From a virus, in the IMG/VR virus record IMGVR_UViG_3300036760_000689, positions 1 to 64,000 of that record: 64,000 nt of DNA; one strand, given 5' to 3'. Shown piece after piece: positions 22,523-31,687 of this stretch (position 1 is its first letter; the number at the start of each line of letters is the position of its first letter). A program made the position numbers and the translations under genes. The notes under the pieces were generated by a model that was not told where the DNA came from, searched no databases, and saw nothing but the letters and a program-made list of their open reading frames with translations.

Positions 22523-24362
22523 ATGCATTTTCCTTTTCAAAGCTATCGTTGTAGATTCCTCGGACAACCTGGTTAACGTGCTCAAGATCTTTTGATAGCC
22601 AGACAGGACTGATCTTTGGATAATGCTCCGGGTGGCACTGTCGCGCGATGTGGATCAGTTTTACCCAATGGCCTGCGGGACCGTCCGCATTGTCCGGGTA
22701 TTCATTGAGGTGCTTTAGAAGGTCTCCTACTCTTCCGTATTCTGGCACCTCCACTGCTGGCAACGGTCCTCTTTCCTTTTCCCAGACCTCGAAGAGGTCT
22801 TTTGGAGTGAGTTTTTTGGGTGCCGTCGGCTGCTTTTGCTTTGCTTCTTTCTTCTCTCTTTCTTCTTGATGTACTTCTTTCTTCTTGTTAAGTGGCTCGC
22901 CTTGTGGCTCAGCGATAGGCTCAGCTATTGGCTCGCCTTGTGGCTCAGCTATTGGCTCGCCACCTATGAGATCGGTTGTTACAGGCCGCGCTTGATATCT
23001 GTCGTAATTACAGAGACTTATAACCGAAAAACCTATGATGGGAGGCTCTGGTTTTATTGGCTCAGCTATTGGCTCGCTTTGTGGCTCAGCTATTGGCTCA
23101 GCTATTGGCTCGCTTTGTGGCTCACCGTTTTTCGCGTTTCGCAGGTTGGCCGTAACCGCCTTTTTTCTCAGAATAAATCTTCTGGAAATCTCTCCATTTT
23201 GTTCAAAGGAAAGGAGTAGTCTGTTCATCGATGGCCGACTTACCTTGAATTTCTGGGCGAGTTGCCTCTCCGTGCAGTCAGTCTCGCCACGTTGCAGAAC
23301 GATCGTCTGGCCGAATCTGCGAATCGTAGTCGGCTGTCTACAGGCGATCAGCATCAGATAGCAAAAAATCTTGAATGGCCAATGCCGGGGATCTTCAAAT
23401 GTCCAGTGGTCGAGGATTCTGCGGTGAAGTTTGATCCATCCTTGTTGACATCTTTCCTGTGGCAGCACCAAGTCGGCGAGAGCGCCATCGGGCATGAACC
23501 ATTCCCCACCGACTCTTAATCTGCAGAATCTTTTGTGGAAGGCTTTCTCGTCGCCGATGGTTCCCGCGATCTTATGCATCAGGACTAGCCTTCCAGGGGA
23601 TCCGGTCTGTAGGATCTTTATCCGTTGTTCTGGATCAACAGCCCAACCGATCTTAATCAGTCCACTTTGCTCATCTTGAACGAAATAAACCCATCCCTGC
23701 TGGAGCATGGCCTGTTTTTGGGGATTGATCCCTGGAAACTGATCCGCATGGTCCGAAGAAATCCAGATACCCAAACCTTGAGGTTCACTTAGATTGGGGA
23801 GGCATGACCTGCAATGTCCATACTTGCCGATCGGAAAGTCTTCCCCTGAGGAATACCAATCGATGCCAAAACCTGTTCCTGAGCATTCCTGGCAATCAGG
23901 TTTACAGCGAGCATCTGGTTGAAATTGGCGATGGAAAAGCTGTGTTAATTCTTTGGTTATAGGGGAGGCTGCGTCCTTGTCGTTGCAGATCCCGGAGGAA
24001 TCCGAAGCCTTTCCTGGCATAGCCTCGGAACGGGGAACGCCCCCGCCTCCTGCCTCCCCATCATCCAAGGATGCCAGTATAAATTCTTCTGGCATGGAAG
24101 GCAACACGGTAAAAACGTAGCCAATGGTATCCGCTTTGGCCAGAATGGCAGCGCCAATGGCACAGGCAAGGGAGTAAGCCGAACCTCGCTGGTCCCAGAG
24201 TCCCTTAAATGTATCTTCTTCATTGCCCTTCGTCGTCCAATGCCTATCCTTAAATAGCTTGATCGCAGCACTTTGCAACGAAGTGCGACCTAATACCTTC
24301 TCTGAGTCACCGCATCCCGACGCTTCTTTCCATGCCTCAAAACAGTCCTGGTTCGAGGGCAT
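22356..24362 (-). CDS. Replication initiator with inserted GIY-YIG-like domain
   Basis: 668 residues. Residues 150-200 hold CxxC pairs (CKPDCQEC, then CRSC) of a zinc domain. Residues 222-290 (GWVYFVQDEQSGLIKIGWAV ... GEWF) are a T5orf172/MUG113-like GIY-YIG fold. Residues 310-400 (GWIKLHRRILDHW, then TERQLAQKFKVSRPSMNRLL) are a winged helix like phage O and DnaD-type initiators. Residues 411-434 and 466-490 are EPIAEPQSE repeats encoded by 12-bp iterons. The C-terminus is basic. The role is probably origin recognition and loader recruitment; the GIY-YIG module is unusual in an initiator. Confidence 0.75.
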   Translation of the reverse strand: MPSNQDCFEAWKEASGCGDSEKVLGRTSLQSAAIKLFKDRHWTTKGNEEDTFKGLWDQRGSAYSLACAIGAAILAKADTIGYVFTVLPSMPEEFILASLDDGEAGGGGVPRSEAMPGKASDSSGICNDKDAASPITKELTQLFHRQFQPDARCKPDCQECSGTGFGIDWYSSGEDFPIGKYGHCRSCLPNLSEPQGLGIWISSDHADQFPGINPQKQAMLQQGWVYFVQDEQSGLIKIGWAVDPEQRIKILQTGSPGRLVLMHKIAGTIGDEKAFHKRFCRLRVGGEWFMPDGALADLVLPQERCQQGWIKLHRRILDHWTFEDPRHWPFKIFCYLMLIACRQPTTIRRFGQTIVLQRGETDCTERQLAQKFKVSRPSMNRLLLSFEQNGEISRRFILRKKAVTANLRNAKNGEPQSEPIAEPIAEPQSEPIAEPIKPEPPIIGFSVISLCNYDRYQARPVTTDLIGGEPIAEPQGEPIAEPIAEPQGEPLNKKKEVHQEEREKKEAKQKQPTAPKKLTPKDLFEVWEKERGPLPAVEVPEYGRVGDLLKHLNEYPDNADGPAGHWVKLIHIARQCHPEHYPKISPVWLSKDLEHVNQVVRGIYNDSFEKENAYGPGTRKARLSGKGDLQTYRKQSKGKPLITPPENRLPDLPGPKTPSGTGGNKSRA
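22893..23129. repeat. Two clusters of 12-bp iterons: candidate replication origin
   Basis: Six tandem 12-base units (TGGCTCAGCTAT and TGGCTCGCYTTG types) at 22893-22964 and six more at 23058-23129, separated by 93 bases. They lie inside the initiator gene and encode Glu-Pro-Ile-Ala repeats. The arrangement mirrors lambda, whose origin lies within gene O as iterons. Origin function is inferred from iterons plus location. Confidence 0.6.
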
Positions 24363-24383
24363 GCCGACAACTCCGATCTGTGA

Positions 24384-24635
24384 TTATTTCCAGTAGCTGG
24401 ATTTACTCTTTGCCACGTTGTTTTTTTGATCGTGGCACTCTGGACACAATGCTTGAGCATTAGCCCATTCATCTCCACCGCCTTGGGACCTCTTCCGTTT
24501 GTGATCCCTTGTGAGTGGCCCTACCCTACCACACTTGGCGCAACGCCATCCTTGGCTTTCAAACAGTTTCTGTTTTTGCGCTCGGTACGCTTTCGGACTT
24601 AGCTTCAGTTTCTTTGGTTTCCATTGGGGTTCCAC
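24384..24635 (-). CDS. HNH endonuclease (small, free-standing)
   Basis: 83 residues. CAKCG (about residue 32), TRDHKRKRSQGG (about 42) and NAQALCPECHDQKNN (about 59) form a complete HNH/zinc module of the McrA type. The N-terminus is basic. It could be a phage packaging-type or homing endonuclease. It overlaps the 3' end of the gene at 24559 by 77 bases. Confidence 0.85.
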   Translation of the reverse strand: MEPQWKPKKLKLSPKAYRAQKQKLFESQGWRCAKCGRVGPLTRDHKRKRSQGGGDEWANAQALCPECHDQKNNVAKSKSSYWK

Positions 24636-25404
24636 GATTCTTGTCTACTCCTGCCGCGATGGTGCCGATAAGGCGATCAACAACCTGCGCTTCAGAAAAA
24701 TCCAACTGTTCTACGAATCCCTTGATCGTGGTCAGGATGAATTGATTCTTGCCCATTACGTGTCCACTGCCATCCTCCGCGAACTGCGAGAGAAAGTTGG
24801 CGCAGACCAGAACAAATAGAAATCCCAATCCGCGATCTGAGCCGACCAGTTTTGTCATTGTCTCAAAAGTGCGATTGATCGTGATGATGTCGTCGCCGAA
24901 GATCCTGAACGATATGAAATGATCCTCGACCTTTGGGTCGGGCTTCGGCTGGCTTTTGCTTCCATCCCCGGTGTCGTCCGTCAGAAAAGATCTGACGCGA
25001 CGGCGGAAGGTATCCTTATCGTCCTCTTGAGCATGCAGAAACCAATTCTCAGGGATAAGGCCGCAATGCCTTTGCACGCGCACCAGATCCTCGCATTTGC
25101 TCCGGCCTAAATTTTCAAGAAGTTCTCTTGGATAGTTGGCGAGGTGCTCGCCGATGCCGATAAGGGCGTAATAATTTGCTCGGGACTGCGGGAAGATGTC
25201 GCGGATGTATTCCTCTTCGCTTTTATAGCCACGAAGGGTCCAGTAAGCTCCGCGTTTGGCCTCAACGAGCAATGCCGCCAGCCGCATTAGTCCCTTCTCA
25301 TATTTGGCTGACGTTTCCCGTTGCCATTTTACTAGCTTGTCGATTGCTATGAGGACTGATAGCGCGACTTCATTGACAATCTGAATCTCCTCTTGCATGG
25401 GCAT
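24559..25404 (-). CDS. Hypothetical 281-residue helical protein
   Basis: N-terminal two-thirds are helical with a possible helix-turn-helix (YKSEEEYIRDIFPQSRANYY, about residues 60-80) like that of ParB-related or phage DNA-binding proteins. The region around 165-230 is a separate fold, and the last 40 residues are low-complexity with many charged residues. It sits in the replication block between SSB and the initiator. I do not recognise the family. Confidence 0.65.
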   Translation of the reverse strand: MPMQEEIQIVNEVALSVLIAIDKLVKWQRETSAKYEKGLMRLAALLVEAKRGAYWTLRGYKSEEEYIRDIFPQSRANYYALIGIGEHLANYPRELLENLGRSKCEDLVRVQRHCGLIPENWFLHAQEDDKDTFRRRVRSFLTDDTGDGSKSQPKPDPKVEDHFISFRIFGDDIITINRTFETMTKLVGSDRGLGFLFVLVCANFLSQFAEDGSGHVMGKNQFILTTIKGFVEQLDFSEAQVVDRLIGTIAAGVDKNRGTPMETKETEAKSESVPSAKTETV

Positions 25405-25654
25405 CTCTCAAAATCTTCAGACTAGGAAGGTCTAGTGGCGTCCCACATTTTACCCTTTCTAGAGCACCCCGTTGCAACAAAAATCCGAAGATTGGATCGC
25501 CCACCAATCCGTGAGCTTTCCAACGCAAAAGGGAAAGTCGCGCTGCGGATGGATCAATGCCTAATGTTTTGCACACGATAGGAAGCGGTGACTGCGTGAT
25601 TCCAAAAAGAACCGCTTTAGCCGAAGCGCGTGTTTTCTTCCGTATTTTGGGCAT
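25370..25654 (-). CDS. Hypothetical 94-residue basic protein
   Basis: The start at 25654 (MPKIRKKTRASAKAVL) is chosen because the longer frame reads antiparallel codons through the 3' part of the SSB gene. It contains a probable helix-turn-helix (LPIVCKTLGIDPSAARLSLL, about residues 25-45) and is strongly basic. It may bind DNA. It overlaps the next gene by 35 bases. Confidence 0.5.
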   Translation of the reverse strand: MPKIRKKTRASAKAVLFGITQSPLPIVCKTLGIDPSAARLSLLRWKAHGLVGDPIFGFLLQRGALERVKCGTPLDLPSLKILRDAHARGDSDCQ

Positions 25655-25721
25655 CAAATAATCCCGTTCAGCACGGCGCAGAAGGCTGATCGTAATCCTG
25701 AGCGTACTGAGATCAATATGA

Positions 25722-26126
25722 TTAAAATGGGATATCGTCGTCAGTAATGCTTGCTGTGCTAGACTCTGGGACTGCTGCTGGGGCCGGCTGCGGTTCATCG
25801 ACCACTTCCTTGCGATCAGACCAATTGATTTTGTAGACGGCGATATCGATCGAGTATCGGGGACTCCCATCTCTGCCCGTGTATTGGCGAAGATCAACAT
25901 CGCCAAGGACGTCTACTTGCATCCCCTTATGCAGATATTGTTGACAGAGTTCGGCCGTCTTGTCAAATGCTGTAGCCCTTATCCAGGTGCAATATTCCAC
26001 CTCACCGTGCTTGCTGTTGATGGCAATATTGAACTTGCAGATTTTTGTGCCGCTTTGCGTAACCTTGAGATCTGGATCTCTTCCCAAGTTGCCGATGATG
26101 TTACCGAAAAATCTACCCTGTGCCAT
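25722..26126 (-). CDS. ssb: Single-stranded DNA-binding protein
   Basis: 134 residues. An OB fold is recognisable: GNIIGNLGRDPDLKVTQSG, then KFNIAINSK, and WIRATAFDKTAELCQQYLHK. The acidic tail ends in DDDIPF, the conserved tip through which SSBs recruit partner proteins. The protein would coat single strands at the phage fork and in SbcCD/annealing reactions. It is close behind sbcC in the same direction. Confidence 0.95.
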   Translation of the reverse strand: MAQGRFFGNIIGNLGRDPDLKVTQSGTKICKFNIAINSKHGEVEYCTWIRATAFDKTAELCQQYLHKGMQVDVLGDVDLRQYTGRDGSPRYSIDIAVYKINWSDRKEVVDEPQPAPAAVPESSTASITDDDIPF

Positions 26127-26134
26127 GGTTTCTC

Positions 26135-29100
26135 CTATCCGACCGTGACGCAGCCGTCCTCAATTCGAATCTGCGAATCGGCGAGATCCACTACCCTTGA
26201 TTGATGAGCGATAAAAAACAATTTGGAAAAATGCCCGACCTGTCGCGCACGACGGAGCATAGTGATGTACCGGATGGCATTTTCATCGTCCAGAGCACCG
26301 CTTACTTCGTCCCGCCAGATCGAAGCCCATCCAACGTTAGATTTCTGCCGATTGTAGAGGGCAGTGGCCAGGGCGGCAGCTTCGCTGACAATCGTTCTCT
26401 CACCTCCAGAGAGATCATCAACGCTGCCCTCTCTGTTTTTTTCGGCATCATAGACGTACAGATCAAAATCATCTGTAACGCCCCCTGTGGCCGTGGGCCG
26501 TTGCGTCACAAACTTGATTGAAAACCTTGGTCCGAAGCACGAATATAGGAGTTCCTTGTTGGCGATGTCGCTTACCGCCGGCCCTGCGGCCGCGATCTCT
26601 AAGCTCTGGATTTCCATCTTCCCAAATGCCTTTGCGAGGAAATTCCAGTTCCTATGGTCCTGAAAAGTTTTCTGAAGGTGGGGCCTTATCTCCTGACTCT
26701 TCTTGTGAGCTTCCAGAATCTCATTCAGGATCGTTTCCGCGCGAGTCAGCTCATTTTGAGCAACCTCAAGATTGGTCCGCCTATTTTCCAGATGATTCTC
26801 TGCCTCCTGCATGGATATCTGGGCGCGACGGGCCTCATCTTCTGCCGCCTTGGCACTTCGAAATTCTTGGGAAGTCTTCTCGAGGCTATTGGCCACCAGT
26901 GCAGAATCCGCTTCCCAGTTCATTATTCGATTTTTGATCTGGCCCATCTGCCCTTCCGCTACTTCTGCTGCGACTTTCCGGACGGTAAGGCCATGCAAAG
27001 AATCGGCCATCTTTTTCAATTCCGCCTCTTGTTTGTTTCGCTCCTTTGCCGTCTCTTCACCTTCCGCAACAGCAAAAGAAATATTCTCAATATCCACGTT
27101 CACAAGAGATAGGTCCATTTGGAATCCAGCCAAAGCCTGTTTCACTTCACCAATCTTAGTTTCTGCCGCTTCCGCTTTAGCTAGTGCATCGCGATCCCTT
27201 TCCATCATAGCAACCCTGCGTTCCAATTCCGAAATGGCTAGGGTGGTCTTACGTATTTCCGATTCAATGACGTGTTGACCTTGAGGGTCTGGCCTTCGGA
27301 GTTGTTTCATCTGTTGATCGCATGCGAGCATCCGGGATTGCGCCACATCAATATCACCAGAAATCTCATCAATAGAATCTCTACCTTTGATGGCGTTTGC
27401 CAAAAATTGACACGAAACATATTCCCCTTCCCCGTGACAGGGGACAACATTGATGATGAGCGAATCTCGTTGTGCTCGTTGGAGGGTGATCGTATTGACC
27501 GCCCTAATCTTTTCGCTCTCCGCCCTAGTCTTTTCAATCATCAACGTTTGCTCGGCATATTCTTTTATCATTCGCTGATATGTAGCCAACTCCTGCTGGG
27601 AGCGCGCGAGTTCCCCGCGTAAAGCTTGAATGTTCCGTCTTCCCTCCTCCAATCCTTGAGCCATATCCCTCAACTTCGGCGCTGAATCCGCCATTTCCTT
27701 GAGTTTGACTATCAGATCCTCACTCGTAACGATATCCTCATCGAGTCTTTTATGACGATGTTTGAGGGAGAGCAAGGTATTTTTGGCCGCGTTTGCAACG
27801 GCCATCTTGTTTGCCAGACTGGCGATCTGCTCCTTGGTGGCGATTATCTCACCTTCAGAAAACGCAATCAGATCTCCGAGCATGGGTAGTTGCGAGACAA
27901 TTAATTCCGCATCCGACAATACTTTCCTCTCGGTTGCGATATCGGTCTTCAACTTTGCAGATCTAGAAGAAAGCAGATTCATTTGCTGGGTGATTACAGG
28001 AAGAATAGCTGCTTTATTCTTCAGCGCCGAATAAATCGATTGGACATCTTTGTAATCGGCCTCGGCGTGAATAACTTCTTGTCGCAGATTATCGCGGCTG
28101 TTGTGGAGCGTCTCAACATCGGGGACCATTTTCGAGGCGGTAACCTGAAGCATTTCATGTTGTCCGGTAAGCCGTTGCATTTCAAACTGGCTGGCGTCGG
28201 CATGTTTTCCAGCCAAATCCGAAATCTTTTGAAGGCGATTCAATCCCAGCATGCTTATGAAAAGGGCCTTGCGATCAGCTTTCTCCAGTTCGATGAATGA
28301 TCCCCTTTTATTCTGGGATCCGAAGGAGGATGCCAGCACCATCTTAGAACTGCCGAAGAGTGTCTGCATGATCTCATCGAATGGTCCCGTATTGCCATCC
28401 TCACCGCCTATGGGTTTACCATCTTTGTAGAGGTATACCTTCATTGATCGCTTTTCGGCATTGATCTGGAGAACAGATAGATAATGATCGGTTCCCTGGT
28501 CGAATGCGAAACTGATTTTGGCATCCTTGCCCCGACAGTATTTATAGATGCTGGCCTCGCGGTAGGGGAAGTATCGATAAAAACTGGCGAACATGCTTTC
28601 GACGAACATCGTCTTTCCGCTATTCGACACAACAACTCCATTTGCGATGAAGTTGTGGCTCCCTGGAACCTCCATGTCGAACGTTTCTTCTTGGCCACAC
28701 TCGTCAATGCTGATTACTTTGTGATTGAACTGCTGCACTGTATGAGAATCTTGTCTATCTCTTATGGGCAGTCCAAATCTTCGCAGCCAATTGCGCACAC
28801 ATGTATCAGTACAACCAAACCGAGATGCGATCTGAGGCGCACTCAATCGATCCGTGAGATACATCTGCTCAAGCTGCGACTTTTCCGCCCATGGCCGATC
28901 CTGTTTATGCCAATAGTTCTCCTGCCCCCTGATCCTTATACTTTCTGACAGTGACCGACGAGGGATAGAGAACCACTCAAGCCAATAACCTATTGTATGG
29001 TCGCTCACTCCCAGAGCATCCGCTATTTGCACTGTACTTAAACGCTCAATACAGTACATTTGAGTGAGCAATTCTTTGTTGGCCCACGGTTGGTCTTGGG

Positions 29101-29896
29101 CATCCCAGTATTTTCTGAGTCCCAATTTGTGCGCCGCCTTGATTGCTGGATCAGAATGGCTTGCCCGTGATCCGGCACTGATCGCCGCCTTAACATCCTC
29201 ACTGTGTCGTTTTCCGAGCATCCCTCTTGGATGGATCTCGTAATGCGGCGGACGAAGCCTTCCGTGCAAGGCCCCGTGATCAACACTTAACATTCTAGCG
29301 ATGTTGAGAGGATCATTATTGAGTGGGTCGAGGTCGATATGATGGGGATCCTCGTTGTCCAACAATGGACTGCCGGAGGTGAACGCGGCAACCATTCGGT
29401 GTTCGCCTTCAAGGTTTCTATCTTGATGTACAATGGCAGCATACTTGCCATCCCTTATCCTTCGCGTCAGAGGCATGATTCGATCTCCTGGCCGCAACTC
29501 TCCAAGAGGTCGCCATGTGCCGTCAATGAGCATGATCAGGTGTTCTTTCGTTCCTATTAACTCTGCGGGAGGAGCAAAGCGACCTTTGGGCCTGGTGAAT
29601 CGCACCCTGAATACATCTTTGATCCCCGTACTCCAAACCTGCGATGCATGATTGAGAATAGTTTTCCTTGATTCTCTGTCATGCGAATAAACCAAAGGTC
29701 TCGTTCCGACCAATTCCTTGATTGGAATTCCGTGGGGGTGAAGAGTCAGGTTTCTCGGAACATCAATCATCGTGTCACCCACGAGACATCCATTCCGTCC
29801 AACGATGGCCACGACATCCCCCCCTACGGAATCAAAAGAGAAATCCACATCTTCGAATGGTCCGATCTGTTTGAGCCGAATCGAGCGGGGTATCAT
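26135..29896 (-). CDS. sbcC: SbcC/Rad50-like ATPase interrupted by an intein
   Basis: 1253 residues as encoded, 864 after splicing. The N-terminal AIVGRNG P-loop half is cut at residue 36 and resumes with SGKTMFVESMF after a 389-residue intein. Long coiled coils follow, with a zinc-hook-like PCHGEGEYVSC near the centre. The C-terminal lobe has the ABC signature DLSGGERT and Walker B WRDEVSGALD. With SbcD it would form a Mre11-Rad50-type nuclease for DNA ends and hairpins. Without splicing the ATPase cannot bind ATP, so activity depends on the intein. Confidence 0.95.
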   Translation of the reverse strand: MIPRSIRLKQIGPFEDVDFSFDSVGGDVVAIVGRNGCLVGDTMIDVPRNLTLHPHGIPIKELVGTRPLVYSHDRESRKTILNHASQVWSTGIKDVFRVRFTRPKGRFAPPAELIGTKEHLIMLIDGTWRPLGELRPGDRIMPLTRRIRDGKYAAIVHQDRNLEGEHRMVAAFTSGSPLLDNEDPHHIDLDPLNNDPLNIARMLSVDHGALHGRLRPPHYEIHPRGMLGKRHSEDVKAAISAGSRASHSDPAIKAAHKLGLRKYWDAQDQPWANKELLTQMYCIERLSTVQIADALGVSDHTIGYWLEWFSIPRRSLSESIRIRGQENYWHKQDRPWAEKSQLEQMYLTDRLSAPQIASRFGCTDTCVRNWLRRFGLPIRDRQDSHTVQQFNHKVISIDECGQEETFDMEVPGSHNFIANGVVVSNSGKTMFVESMFASFYRYFPYREASIYKYCRGKDAKISFAFDQGTDHYLSVLQINAEKRSMKVYLYKDGKPIGGEDGNTGPFDEIMQTLFGSSKMVLASSFGSQNKRGSFIELEKADRKALFISMLGLNRLQKISDLAGKHADASQFEMQRLTGQHEMLQVTASKMVPDVETLHNSRDNLRQEVIHAEADYKDVQSIYSALKNKAAILPVITQQMNLLSSRSAKLKTDIATERKVLSDAELIVSQLPMLGDLIAFSEGEIIATKEQIASLANKMAVANAAKNTLLSLKHRHKRLDEDIVTSEDLIVKLKEMADSAPKLRDMAQGLEEGRRNIQALRGELARSQQELATYQRMIKEYAEQTLMIEKTRAESEKIRAVNTITLQRAQRDSLIINVVPCHGEGEYVSCQFLANAIKGRDSIDEISGDIDVAQSRMLACDQQMKQLRRPDPQGQHVIESEIRKTTLAISELERRVAMMERDRDALAKAEAAETKIGEVKQALAGFQMDLSLVNVDIENISFAVAEGEETAKERNKQEAELKKMADSLHGLTVRKVAAEVAEGQMGQIKNRIMNWEADSALVANSLEKTSQEFRSAKAAEDEARRAQISMQEAENHLENRRTNLEVAQNELTRAETILNEILEAHKKSQEIRPHLQKTFQDHRNWNFLAKAFGKMEIQSLEIAAAGPAVSDIANKELLYSCFGPRFSIKFVTQRPTATGGVTDDFDLYVYDAEKNREGSVDDLSGGERTIVSEAAALATALYNRQKSNVGWASIWRDEVSGALDDENAIRYITMLRRARQVGHFSKLFFIAHQSRVVDLADSQIRIEDGCVTVG
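28622..29788 (-). mobile_element. Intein with HNH-type homing endonuclease in the SbcC P-loop
   Basis: 389 residues. It begins with Cys (CLVGDTMIDVP), has a KEHLIMLIDGTW block B-like region, and ends HNFIANGVVVSN followed by the +1 serine of SGKT. The endonuclease insert has an HNH core (DPHHIDLDPLNNDPLN about residues 147-162, HGALHGR) and two roughly 65-residue repeats, each with a helix-turn-helix (AQIADALGVSDHTIGYWL-like and AQIASRFGCTD-like). Insertion between GRNG and SGKT matches the known preference of inteins for conserved P-loops. Confidence 0.92.
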
Positions 29897-29905
29897 GTTT
29901 CCTCC

Positions 29906-31042
29906 TTAGATCAGATTGCCAGAAACGAGTTCATCTTCGACTTGTCCGAGTTTTTCCAGCATGTCGCGTTGCGTGTCTTCGTCCGGACCGCCCTTGGCCT
30001 GCCATAATGCTTTCAGTTTGTCTGCCGAGGACTGGGCCTTGGCGATCTCCACGGCGATCGCCGCATCCTTCGGAATAATCTGGTGGTTTACTTTCACCTC
30101 CAACGCCCCCAGCGTGTAGAAATCCTTTTCGAGTGAGGCGTCGATCGCTTTGGCGTTTTCGCCTTCCGGGACGGTGTAGATAATCCGCACCCGCGCGCCA
30201 GGTATCCGCGCGCGATACTCTGGATCGTCATAGGTCATCCCATCGGCGATACCCAGATACTCCCCATTCAGCGTGTAGCGGTCGATAGTTTTTAGGCGGA
30301 TCCATTCCACCCCGGCAGTTTTGGTGTCGAGGATTGAGAAATATTTCTCCGGAGTCTCCCCGTAGTCGAGGGCACACACCGATCCGTTATAGAAGAAGAG
30401 CGGATTGTCGAATACCTGTTGAAGGTGGATATGCCCAAGGATGCCAGCGAAGAATCCCGCCTCGGGGAGGTCGTATTGCCCGAAGGTTACGCCCTCCCCG
30501 ATCAGCCTCTGGTGATTTTGCGCTCTCGCTCCAGAGATCAAAAGGTGACCTACCAAAATGTGCTGATCGACATCTGTGATGAGTTGTACGGCATTCTTCA
30601 GGTATTGCAAGGCCAGCGCGCTCACCGTTGCATCGGCCTGTTCAGTGGAGGCTTCGAGGTTCTGTTTCACCCAGCGCGCCTTGGTAATCCATGGCAGCGA
30701 GTGGATGGCTACCGCGTCACGGCCAAAAACCCTGACGTTCGGCAATTCGTCCACCATCACGAGATTTTTCGTTTTCAGTTTCTCAAGGATCCTGAGGTCG
30801 CCTGGCGCATCGTGGTTCCCTTTGACGATCAGAACGGGGGCCGACTCGGCAAGGAATTGAATGGATTCGGCGGCTGGATTGCGCCCCTCCGGATCACTTG
30901 CTCTTTCGTAAACGTCTCCGGTGATCGTGATCAAGTCAACCGCATGTTCTCCGGCTTTCGCTTTTATTTGGCGGAGCGACTGAACAATATCTTCGTCATA
31001 TCCCCCGCAGAAGTGGAAATCTCCTGTGCTCAAAATCAGCAT
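29906..31042 (-). CDS. sbcD: SbcD/Mre11-like exonuclease
   Basis: 378 residues. All metallophosphoesterase motifs are visible: GDFHF (about residue 7), TGDVYE (about 41), GNHDAPG (about 75), VGHLLISG (about 165) and GHIHLQ (about 202). The C-terminal domain is extended and acidic. AGGAGAAACGGT precedes the ATG. It is directly upstream of sbcC (nine-base gap) and overlaps the HNH gene by seven bases. Confidence 0.92.
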   Translation of the reverse strand: MLILSTGDFHFCGGYDEDIVQSLRQIKAKAGEHAVDLITITGDVYERASDPEGRNPAAESIQFLAESAPVLIVKGNHDAPGDLRILEKLKTKNLVMVDELPNVRVFGRDAVAIHSLPWITKARWVKQNLEASTEQADATVSALALQYLKNAVQLITDVDQHILVGHLLISGARAQNHQRLIGEGVTFGQYDLPEAGFFAGILGHIHLQQVFDNPLFFYNGSVCALDYGETPEKYFSILDTKTAGVEWIRLKTIDRYTLNGEYLGIADGMTYDDPEYRARIPGARVRIIYTVPEGENAKAIDASLEKDFYTLGALEVKVNHQIIPKDAAIAVEIAKAQSSADKLKALWQAKGGPDEDTQRDMLEKLGQVEDELVSGNLI

Positions 31043-31434
31043 ACCGTTTCTCCTTTCTTGTGAGGACAGATCCCATATAAACCGATTGCTTGATTGCAGT
31101 TAAAGCACAGAAGTCGATATTTGTCTGGACTATATCCTTCTTTCATTATGCTGAGGTAATATCCAGTGCTACTTAAAGCAGATTGCTTTCTGTGTTTATT
31201 ACCGCCGCCGCCAATATGATCTATGGACAAAAATTCATAAATACTTTCTCCACAACAAGTGCATTTGCTTCCATATATTGCGATTATCCGCTCTCTTAGT
31301 GTTTTACGGTAGTCGCATTGCATCTTGTTGTATTTTTCTCTATTTTTTAGACGCCAAATACGATGGTAGGCATCTCTTTCCGATTTATGGTCACGATAAT
31401 ACCTCTTGAGATAAGAACTGCGATCGCATTCCAT
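31036..31434 (-). CDS. Free-standing HNH homing endonuclease
   Basis: 132 residues. N-terminal 50 residues are basic and aromatic (DNA-binding). C-T-C-C-G (about residue 61), SIDHIGGGGNKHRK (about 71) and CFNCNQAIGLYG (about 112) form the HNH with zinc cysteines. It is wedged between sbcD and the gene below, with overlap at both ends (TAATG at its start). This suggests an insertion tuned to the operon. Confidence 0.88.
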   Translation of the reverse strand: MECDRSSYLKRYYRDHKSERDAYHRIWRLKNREKYNKMQCDYRKTLRERIIAIYGSKCTCCGESIYEFLSIDHIGGGGNKHRKQSALSSTGYYLSIMKEGYSPDKYRLLCFNCNQAIGLYGICPHKKGETVC

Positions 31435-31595
31435 TAGCGAACGTCAAAGTAAAGGTTTTTACAACATGGGTAAATGTCAGTGTTTGTGTTGATTCTAGTG
31501 ACTCCGGATCCGAGGTTATAAAGCCTGTAGCCGATCCCTTTGCCAGTCAACCGAACGATTAGAACCTGCATAGCTGGCCTGATTGCCGTCGTCAC
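31434..31595 (-). CDS. Possible 53-residue protein
   Basis: Reads from GTG 31595 (AGGA nine bases upstream) or ATG 31571 to TAA at 31436-31434, overlapping the ATG of the HNH gene as TAATG. The peptide has a GKGIGYRLYNLGSG centre and two cysteines near the end. The tight stop-start overlap is the main support. No family recognised. Confidence 0.5.
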   Translation of the reverse strand: MTTAIRPAMQVLIVRLTGKGIGYRLYNLGSGVTRINTNTDIYPCCKNLYFDVR

Positions 31596-31687
31596 GTCTA
31601 CGGATCCTGTCTTCTAATGTCCATCCAAAATAGAATTGATCCAGTTAGGATTTATCCTTATCGCCATGGGCTAGGTCTTTTCTTGTG

